From Bradysia coprophila (Eukaryota > Arthropoda > Insecta > Diptera > Sciaridae): a stretch of DNA of 64,000 nt. The stretch covers positions 8,712,001-8,776,000 of the forward strand of contig NW_023503493.1 of assembly GCF_014529535.1 (NCBI RefSeq), in the 5' to 3' direction. Below are positions 54,734-64,000 of this stretch, piece after piece. Under the pieces are notes generated by a model. It worked only from the letters and a program-made list of their open reading frames with translations. It had not been told where the DNA came from and did no database searches. Made by a program: the position numbers and the translations under genes. Within the stretch, counting starts at the first letter, position 1. Every line of letters begins with the position of its first letter.

Positions 54734-57700
54734 ATGATCGGTATCAACCAAGCCCTTTTAGTGTTGTTGATATTGTGCGGGTGCTGGTCATTTTCTTCCG
54801 GCAATAATGAATTGCAAGGTATAACGAACTGGTGCAGTGTTTTATGGTTTAATTGATGGAAATAATTTCAATTGGTCGGAATTGTTTTAGCTTTTTTTTC
54901 GTTCTGTGGTGTGAGGTTAGGATTATTAGTCTGAGGAAAGATGATTGTGATTGCACTCGGACAAAGCGTAGGTTGAAATTCGTATGCGCCGAGCGAATGG
55001 CATTTTGGTTCGATAATAAATCGAAAGGCATTTTTGTCGTTCATTGCATATCTGCTGGTTGTTGTTTGAATAGCTTACCATTTGCTGATTTCTGATTATT
55101 TGAACCAACGAGATGATAACAAAAATTGAAATTGAATATTTTCATGGGACAAAAAAAATAAATTTGAAATGCGCAATGGAACATTAGATATGAATGCAAC
55201 CAGATGACTATGAACCAGTCTTGTGATTCACATTTTCATTTTGTGAAAATATGATTTGCTTCGATATCAGAGCAAATTACGCATTCAGAATGTATGTGGT
55301 TTCCGTTACAGCAATTGTTTTGAGTTCACCGAATAATCTAGTCACTAATTGATCGCCTTGAAGGGGTTCCTAGCCACATTTAAAACAAAATTTTGGGCTC
55401 TAAAAGATTTTAATGAACGGTCATTCTTGCGGCTTCCTTTGAATCAAGAGTCAAGGTTGGAAGATCCGTACGTATATGTCGATTGGGAAGCAGATAGTGA
55501 ACAAAAATGTATTGAAATTAAGTGAAGTCCTAGTCGATTTGTCATTTGAGACTCTCCATTTCGATCAATTGATAGCTCACTCTTACACTGACCTGTTGAC
55601 GATTTCGAATTCTGTAACTAGCAAGAGTTCGGTTTTTCACAGACCAAATTCACAAATTTCACAGACTCTTGATAAAGCTCTGAATATCAAACAGTAGATA
55701 AAGTTGAAATCAAATTCGTTGGATTTCCGTTGATTATACTTTAAATTTATCGAAGATTTTCGTTAAACCCACATTGACGAAAGTGTCATTTTTCCTTGTA
55801 AGTCTAGTCCATGAATTTACAGAGAGATCTGTGTGGGCTTAGCGATATAATGAATTTGATGTGTTATATTTGAAGGAAATTATTCGGACAATTTTAGCAC
55901 ACAACCGACAACTATCTACGGTCAGAGATCTGATAAAAAAGTCACTTTAGATTGTCGTGGATCGTGCTCAATAACAAAAGACAAAATGTTTAGACGATTA
56001 ACTCAGCCTATCACCAATCTTGATTGTTGTTGATTCACGACTTGTGACTCATGTGACACAAATCTGAGGATGTTGGTAACATCCTCAGACCTTTAACGCG
56101 TAAGTCACTACAGTCATGAAACGCTCTTTAAGAGAAATACTTTTCATTTCATGCCATCGTCTTATCATCCCAAAAAGCTGATTGTTGTTGATTCACGACT
56201 TGTGACTCACATGACACAAATCTAAGGATGTTCGTGTGTCACACTAGAGTCACAAGTCGTGAATCAACAGCAATCAGCAATACCCACTCTATGGACCATT
56301 TGGATCAGCGGTACAACCTGAAAAAAGGGAACGAAATCTTGTCTCGGGCGCTATTATATCTCGGCAGAGTGTGTGCTTTTTGTGTGTAGTTTAGGTGCTT
56401 TAGATTCAGTTTTTTTAGAGCTAGTGTCTAAGAAGGCAGCGAAATATACGCTAGTATGTGAGGCGATGTTTTTTTTGGAAACAAATATTAATTTGAAATC
56501 ATTCACAAAGTTGTTAGACTTCCGAAAAGTGTTCGGCAATGCAGTCAGTTATTTTTCGAAGACTTTTTAATTCCATATATGCCCCCAGTGCGGCCTCCCT
56601 CTTATTTGGCTTGTTTAGAGCATTTTTCGTCTAACATTTTTCGAATAAATTTTAACTCAAATCACTGACCGACTGAAATTTCGCCGAACTTTTCAAATTC
56701 TCATCGATCATTTTCCAGATGAATTAACTGCCGTCGTTGGAACAAATTATACCTTGGTATGCAATTCACTAACGGACAAAGTCTGGTGGTCGAAGGACGG
56801 AAAAAACATTACAATTAACAATAAGAGGTAGAAGATTGAACGTTCGCCGAATTTCTAACGATTGTTTAACGTTCTTTGCTCATGGTTATTTTGCAGATAT
56901 TTCGCTGACAGGCGAAACGTTGCAGTTGACGAAAATGGTCGCGAAATTGACTTCGACGAACAAGCAACTAATCAATGGACACATCTGCTTAACATTACCG
57001 CGGTTGACATAAAAGATTCTGGCAACTATACATGCCACAAGACTGATACAAATGCCGATGATCAACACTTCATCCTACAGTCGATCATCGAACCGAACGT
57101 TACGAATCACAGTCCGGCTAGAACAAAAACCAAAATCAGCACCTACGTTCTCCTATTCTGCCTATTCGAAGCGTATCCGATGGACAATTTCAAGAATACC
57201 ATCAAATGGATTAAGCTCGACGATCCACAGTATCAGTTGGGAAATCGTACGCAGGTGGTCGTTTTGAATGACACGCTGGTCAACTCTACGCTAGAGATTT
57301 CCGATGTTTTCAAGAAAGACAACGGCACTTATGAATGCTCCATGGAATCACCGTACACCGGCGCTGTGCAAAAAGTCCAGTCATCCATATTGGTGTTGGA
57401 TGTGCCGCAAGTTAGCGTCGATTTTGTGAAAGCGGTCGGAGCGAATAAAATCTTTCTGAATTGGACCATAAACGATGGCAACGATCCGGTGCAACAGTAT
57501 TTCGTGCAGTATATGAAAGAGGGTGCGTCCACATTCACCTACTACAATCACATCATCGACGGTCGTAACGTCTCTTATGTGCTGGAGAATTTCGAGCCGA
57601 ACACCACGTACCAGATTAAGATTGCGGCGAAAAATGGCATCGGTTCCGGACCGGGATATGTCTATCCGCACAAGGTCAAGACGCTAGAAAGTGATCCGGT

Positions 57701-60700
57701 GTTTATACCGAAAATCAGTGTCAAGGGCAACACCCATTCGACCATAACCATTGGATGGTCGCCTCCGTCACCGGATATTTTGGATTACATTCATTACTAC
57801 GAACTGGTTGTGGCTGAGGCCGGTGACAATTCGACAATTATCGAAGAAGCCATTCATCCGCAGAACAGTCGCAATCTGCCGTACATGTTTGACAATCTGT
57901 CAACGGCCACCGATTACAAATTCAAAGTGCGATCGTGCAGTGAACTAACCAAACAATGTGGGAATTGGTCGGATGAAGTGACCGGCACGACGATGGACGG
58001 CCTGTCATCGGAACCATTGAATTTGAAAATTTCCTGCTTGTATTACAACATTTCGGGTCGGACGATTGTCTCAGCTACGTGGGATCCTCCAGCGAAACGA
58101 AACGGCAAAATCATGTCGTATCAGATCATCTTGAACGGTGTGTCGACATTCCGAAGCGATCGGGGCATGCGAAATGAAACGTACGGTCCGAAAGTTAAGA
58201 ATGTGGAATTCGAACGTGCCGAATACGACAACGTCCCACCGAACACCAATTATACGTTGCGAGTGTCTGGAGTGACCAGAAGCAAGAAACCTGGTGATTC
58301 TACGTCGGCAGTATGCTTAATGCCGCCGACAGTGCCCGAAACGGTGAACAGCATATTGTGGGGAAAAGTCGAAACCGAGGTCGGTGACTGGGTGTTCAAA
58401 CTGTTTCTGTCACAGGTTTCCGAGCGAAACGGTCCCATTTGTGGCTACAGAATTTATTTGGTGAAAATGGGAACCGATAACAAACATCTGCCAGCACCCG
58501 AGGATCTAGACGTCATGACGCACGCTGAAGCTCATGCGCCGAATAATTCCCAAGGCGGTGCATACATCGCAGAAATCTTCCCGAACGACGATTTTCAAAA
58601 GGAAGTCATTCTCGGCGACGGACATCGGATCAACGTGAACGAAACGTTGATTAACCGTGAACCGAACAGTGCCTGCCGGCGACTACTCAATGGATACTAC
58701 GTTCGTTCGACACGCATTCGTGTCACAACACCAACACCAGCGCAGAGTGACGATGTCACGGAAACACCCGTTCCGCCACCGATGTCAACGCAAAAGGAAC
58801 GTTTGGATAAGGCCGGTAATCTGACGTCTGAGGCGTCGAAAATTCTGAATTCGAAAAATCGTCGTCGAAAGCGTCAACCAACGGACAATGCTATTCCAAC
58901 GGGTGATGATGTTAAATCGACTACCGTGTCGTCCATTACGATCAATTCGAATTCATTTGAAATATTTGACGGTCCGTTGGATCCATCATCGTAAGTGTTG
59001 TTGTGCTGCCTCTGTGTTTTTATTTGAACAATTTTTCGTTAATTCGACGATTTTGTTTGCAGGAATTACACCGGATTCGTTGAAGTGATCGGTAAGTTTC
59101 AGGCCGGTCTTTTCGAGCCCCAAAATTTCAAACTTTTCCCGCGCCAAAAAATTAATTTTGTTTCTTCTCGACCCACAACAGTCAAGCTGGACGACGAAGA
59201 TAAAATCATATCGGCATACAGCGGTTACTTTGAAACGATGACCGGAGGACCAATAGAATCGTCATTGTCCGGCGATACTTCCATTCTAAACACCATCACC
59301 CAAGTACTGTGCGGAATGATCATACTCTGCCTGGTGCTCCTATCAACACTGTACATATGGCATCGATACAGCAAAACAGCGGCACAAGGAGACGAAGTGA
59401 TCAGCTTAAGGGATTCGTTGAGGTTGGTTGATTTGTGTCCACATTTTAGAACCGAAATTTCCAATCAAACAATTTTCCCTGTCTACAGTCGAGCGCTATG
59501 CGGTGGAAGAAATGGTACGAATCATCGACATTTGATTGGTTCGTCGTCAACGAAACCGGCTGACATTGGACCGATCAGTAAGACGGAACTGCCACAAGCG
59601 TACGTGTCCCGGCACAAGGACACCGACTACGGCTTCTTGCGTGAATACGAAATTTTGCCGAATCGATTCAACGATCGCACAACTAAAAATTCGGATGCCA
59701 AAGAGAATGTGTTCAAGAATCGATATCCGGACATCAAAGCCTACGATCAGACACGGGTTCGACTGGCGGAGAGAAACGGTTCGATTGGCTCGGACTACAT
59801 AAACGCGAATTTTGTGTTGGGCTACAAGGAACGGAAAAAGTTCATTTGCGCACAGGGCCCGATGGACAGTACGGTGAACGATTTCTGGCGAATGATCTGG
59901 GAACAGCATCTGGAAATCATTGTCATGCTAACCAATTTGGAGGAGTACAACAAAGCGAAGTGTTCCAAGTACTGGCCGGAGAAGGTCGACGACTCGACGA
60001 AATTCGGCGAAATTACCGTGACATTTTTGGAGGAGCAACGGTTTTCCGATTATTTGATCCGAGATCTGAAAGTGACGCGTCGCAACAACAACGAAACGAG
60101 TGAAGACGAAGAACGGCATATCACCCAGTACCATTATCTGGTATGGAAGGATTTTATGGCGCCCGAACATCCGCACGGCATTATTAAATTCATACGACAA
60201 ATCAATTCGGTGTATTCGTTGCAACGCGGACCAATTCTGGTACATTGCAGTGCTGGTGTTGGTCGTACCGGCACATTGGTGGCATTGGACTCGTTGATGC
60301 AACAACTGGATGATGAAGGTCAGGTGTCCATTTTTAACACCGTTTGTGATATGCGACACCAAAGAAATTTCCTTGTTCAATCATTGGTAAGTGCTAGGGG
60401 TTGGGTATAGTGGTCTCACCTCTGACATGTTGTTGATTCGTTGCGTTTTCTTCCAGAAACAATACATTTTCTTGTATCGAGCACTACTTGACATCGCTCA
60501 ATACGGTAACACTGAGCTTCCAGCTAAAGGACTAAGTGCTGCCGTTGACAATCTCAAAGCTCGTCCGACTGATAGTAAAGAGCAATGCAAATTAGAAATT
60601 GAATTTGAGGTAAGTGTGCCGAGTGCAGCCACCATACGTTTACCGAGTTCCATTCAATACAATTTTTCCATCCAAACAAAAACAGAAAATCAAATCCATA

Positions 60701-63700
60701 ACCGACGAGTCAAACAAAACGTGTGCGATCGGTAACGGCGAAGAGAATCGCAGCAAAAACCGCAGTGAACTTGTGATACCATTCGATCGGAATCGAGTCA
60801 TTCTGAATCCGATTCCGGGACGCGACCATTCAACGTACATCAACGCCTCGTTTATCGAGGGCTACGACAATTCCGAATCGTTCATCATCACCCAGGATCC
60901 GTTGGAGGAGACGATACCCGATTTTTGGCGTATGGTGTCCGAACAGGGAATCAACACGATTGTCATGATATCGGAAATCGGTGATGGGCCGAAGAAATGT
61001 CCGCGGTATTGGGCTGACGATGAGATACAATACGATCACATTCTGGTTAAGTACATGCAGAGTGACATTGGACCGTACTACACGAGACGGGAATTCAATG
61101 TGACGAATTGCAAAATGAAGGACACCATCAAAGTTACCCAATTCCAATACAACGGGTGGCCGACCGTTGACGGAGAAGTACCAGAAGTGGCTCGCGGTAT
61201 GATCGAACTTGTCGATCAGGCGCAGAACCATCATAACGACCAAGAGAACTATGGAAGTCCTGGACCGATAGCGATTCATTGCAAGTGAGTGATTAACGTG
61301 AAGTGGAAGCATTCGCCGAAAATTAATCGAAAATTCTTTCGTGTGCTTAGTTATGGAACGGAGAGGAGCTCCATCTATGTGGCATTGTGTATACTAGTAC
61401 AACATTTGAGGACTGAGAAGAAAGTTGACATCTGTACAACGACACGGAAACTGAGATCGCAAAGGAATATGCTGTTAGACACATACGTAAGTACAACAAG
61501 GCAAACATGTTGAAAATCGGGGTTATATTGATCGGTTTTAGAGTTGCGGTTTTTTTGCTCGTTCGTTATGACACGAATCGAATCGTTTCACTGTACGTAC
61601 GTTCTGGATGCCCAATGTCCTAATGTTCTGGCTGGGCTGTTCAGTATTCTTGTCTTCGTTTAGTTAAATTCTTATTGGAGAGTCTGTTGTGCCAAACCAC
61701 TCAAATTTTTGAATTTTTTGATTTATTAGTCAAGGTCCTTGACTCAAGGAACAACGGAACATCAATGAAAATTTAATTTTCAATTTCGTTCTTCCTTTCT
61801 TCTGAATCCGATAATACCGCTGAATCCGCTGCCTATACAGAGTGGATTGTGTAGATGTTTGCACTACTAACACACAGTCATGCTTTTACAATCCGAGTTA
61901 CGCACAATGATATTTTGTGAATAGTTGGACCGACTTGCCGGTAGTGTTGTAATAAAATGTACTAAACTACGGCCATGCAATGAACACATACCACAATATC
62001 TAAGCCTGTCGGATCGGCCTATTCAACGACGTACAGCCCCCGATTATATCATTCAGTGGTTCAGTTAAACGGCCAAAGATTGTATACTCAAGCTTCGCTA
62101 AAACTTGAACCAATTCGAAAACAATGGTTCGGCGATCCGGGCGAGTTATTTCTCGTTTGAATGGTCTCAATTCTAGGAAATAGGTATCTCGCTTAGCTTC
62201 CCATTTTCGGGGTGAACACTTGAAAGGTTATAGCGTTAGGGGTGTGCGATGGATAAAGTATCGAGACTGGCGTAGTCTACAAAAAATGGTTATCGTCCCT
62301 AGATGTCAAAAATCGAGTTTAATTTTTTTTTTAAATTCGTTTACAGCTTGCGACAAATCATAAAATCTAAATTTTCGAGTTTTTGGTTTCCCACCTATTT
62401 CGACCTTTACCAAAAAATTTCTTTTGGATTTTTGTTAGCTGGACTACTAATTTCTACTAATTTGAGTCCAGTGCTATAGGAAAAAATAAAATCCAGACGA
62501 AGTTTGTCGAAAAAGTCTTTTTGGTGATTCGTCAAAGTTCACCGACTATGAAAAATTGAGTTGATTTTGAACTGGAAAATTCGGAAATTGATCTAGAAAA
62601 TGTTTCGATTTTTGCTAAAGTGGGCTTAAATTCTTGGAAATGTTGTAGGCTATCCAGAACAGAAAAGTTTTTGAAAATCATCTGAGAAATATGAGTGTTT
62701 GTTTGGTCTAAAATGGGGGTAAAATAGCTCAATTGACAAAATCGAATTTTTGCTGGCTTGCAACAGCGCCTATCCGCGGAACTGACTGTAGGGCGTTAGA
62801 GCTGGACTCACCTTATTTCATTCCCTTAGATATTTTGTGTTGCAGGCCAAAAACGTTAGTCCAAGTAAAATATCTGCCCAGTTCACCCATATTTTTCAGT
62901 GTTTTCAATTTGTTTTTGGTATTCAAACAGGATGGGCAATGAAAATGATATAAGCTACATCAAAACTAGATGTACATACAGCGCAAAATTGTCCCGAACC
63001 GTGCGATCATTGGTCTTAAAATTGTTGTTTTCCTCCTACTTCATAGTAGGTAGAGTGCCTTAGTTATTTGACTTCATAAAATGAACAGAAGCTCAAACGA
63101 ATATGGGCTCATTGTAAAGCATGCGCACCGTACATTTACAACAGTCAACACATGGTCACTCAAGATGTACTTTGTACATAACACGAAGTCACAACCATTC
63201 CCAACTATGGAAAATGTAGGGAAAATCGAGTTTTTTCACAAAAATAATTTTTTCAGTGGAAGTTTGAACTGTTTTTAGTGAAGGTCTTAAGCCATATTTT
63301 TAACACATTTTCCGTAGTTTCTCTTGTGGATTGATTAAGGAGAACTGGTATGTAACTTCTTATTTTTCCTCGTCTGTCTCTAAGGAATTTCATCTATAAG
63401 CTTTTGAAGCTCTTAGAGACTTAGAGGAATAGAAACCTCCATATTGTTATCACAACTGAAACGTTCGCATTGTTCGTATAAAATGTCAAATATTTCGGTC
63501 GGAAAAAATTCGCCAAAAATTTACTGAAAAAGTTGATTTTCGAACAGTAGAATGTGTTCCACAACTTTTCATTCCCAATCATGTATGATAACTGAAAAGT
63601 TCGAAGAATGTAAAGCGAGCGGATTGACACAAAGGACCCGCCTACGTGTTCTATGAAAAATTAAATTAAACAACAACTCAAACCGATCCAACCTACCCAT

Positions 63701-63873
63701 AACGACAAACTTTACTCGAATTTCCGAACTGACGGTCGATACCACAATTGAATTTAAATAATTTAAATTAAATAATGATTTTATTCCAGGCTCAGTACGA
63801 GTTTCTTCATAGGGCTATTGTTAATTATGCCGATCTCCATCGATTGTCGTTAGACTCGCCATCAGATTGCTAA
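54734..63873 (+). CDS. Ptp69D: Receptor-type protein tyrosine phosphatase, Ptp69D type
   Basis: Ten exons: 54734-54818, 56719-56827, 56897-58990, 59063-59091, 59182-59422, 59489-60386, 60457-60609, 60686-61284, 61351-61486 and 63790-63873; phases match throughout, 1475 residues (fly about 1462). Signal peptide (MIGINQALLVLLILCGCWSF), two Ig-like domains (CNSLTDKVWW...DSGNYTC; DNGTYEC), fibronectin III repeats, a furin-like site RRRKR (720-724), TM near 814-834, then two phosphatase domains. D1 has HCSAGVGRTGT with Cys1106/Arg1112. D2 keeps HCNYGTERSS (Cys1402/Arg1408) but its WPD loop reads WPTVDGEVP. D1 loop reads WKDF. C-terminus EFLHRAIVNYADLHRLS matches the fly protein. It acts on growth cones in axon guidance by dephosphorylating tyrosine-phosphorylated proteins. 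Introns at 59092-59181 (90 bp) and 59423-59488 (66 bp) are stop-free and divisible by three; the second has a weak GTTGGT donor. Confidence 0.93.
54819..56718 (+). other. Ptp69D intron 1
   Basis: 1.9 kb, AT-rich. Contains a foldback at 56021-56278; no other gene seen. Confidence 0.7.
56021..56278. mobile_element. Foldback in Ptp69D intron 1
   Basis: TGATTGTTGTTGATTCACGA at 56021 recurs directly at 56179, and the complement TCGTGAATCAACAGCAATCA closes the element at 56278. ACACAAATCT(G/A)AGGATGTT follows both direct copies. Confidence 0.65.
61487..63789 (+). other. Ptp69D intron 9
   Basis: 2.3 kb before the 28-codon last exon. AT-rich; nothing recognised. Confidence 0.6.
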
Positions 63874-64000
63874 TAACATTTACGATTTAAGAAACTTTTT
63901 TTTTTATTTTTTTCTATAATCGGAACCGATAGGAATGGAAAGTATTTTGTAATTTGTTTTTTATTTTCGCTGTGTAATTGAATGTAAAATTTTATTGATT
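63874..64000 (+). other. Start of Ptp69D 3' UTR
   Basis: T-rich sequence following the TAA at 63871-63873. The window ends before a polyadenylation signal. Confidence 0.6.

Overview
This window is AT-rich nuclear DNA from an insect, most likely a fly. The genes have short GT-AG introns, and the recognisable proteins (eIF4A-III, alpha-SNAP and a receptor tyrosine phosphatase with the Ptp69D layout) are close to dipteran orthologues. I infer a lower (nematoceran) dipteran, possibly a fungus-gnat relative. That placement is an inference; nothing in the window fixes the species.

Layout. 1-4.0 kb: a tandem cluster of three copies of a small secreted protein with a DUF4377-type domain, one intact and two decayed. 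4.3-5.8 kb: eIF4A-III (+). 5.9-9.1 kb: mobile-element debris. 9.2-10.7 kb: a soluble GT1 glycosyltransferase of bacterial/mite type with one intron (+). 11.8-12.5 kb: a palindromic satellite-like patch. 13.5-15.8 kb: alpha-SNAP in six exons (+). 15.8-20.4 kb: gene-poor, with two small MITEs. 20.4-22.3 kb: an intronless divergent ionotropic receptor (-), with remnants of a second copy behind it. 24.5-28.9 kb: a secreted serpin (+) with matching inverted repeats on both sides. 29-37 kb: repeats, including an RNase H-bearing retrotransposon fragment. 37.1-39.3 kb: a secreted Thr/Pro-rich protein of unknown role (+). 40.2-41.5 kb: another copy of the dispersed repeat. 42.8-43.2 kb: a 111-residue orphan ORF. 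44.9-45.9 kb: an EVG1/UPF0193 family protein in four exons (+). 46.5-50.8 kb: a second secreted serpin (-) with a 2.7 kb intron holding a ~960 bp palindrome. 54.7-63.9 kb: a ten-exon Ptp69D-type receptor phosphatase (+).

The genes are not organised as a pathway. Three housekeeping or developmental genes (mRNA metabolism, membrane fusion, axon guidance) sit beside lineage-specific genes (chemoreceptor, two serpins, glycosyltransferase, DUF4377 proteins). The two most unusual features are the DUF4377 cluster and the non-insect-type glycosyltransferase. Both resemble bacterial families, yet both carry spliceosomal introns, and the DUF4377 genes also carry a signal-peptide exon. They are good candidates for domesticated horizontal transfers, 7 kb apart. 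Foldback/MITE-like inverted repeats are very dense throughout and appear to have helped break two of the three DUF4377 copies.

Exon coordinates were assembled by eye from frame continuity, GT-AG sites and phase matching. No alignment or expression data were used. No tRNA, rRNA or CRISPR was seen.
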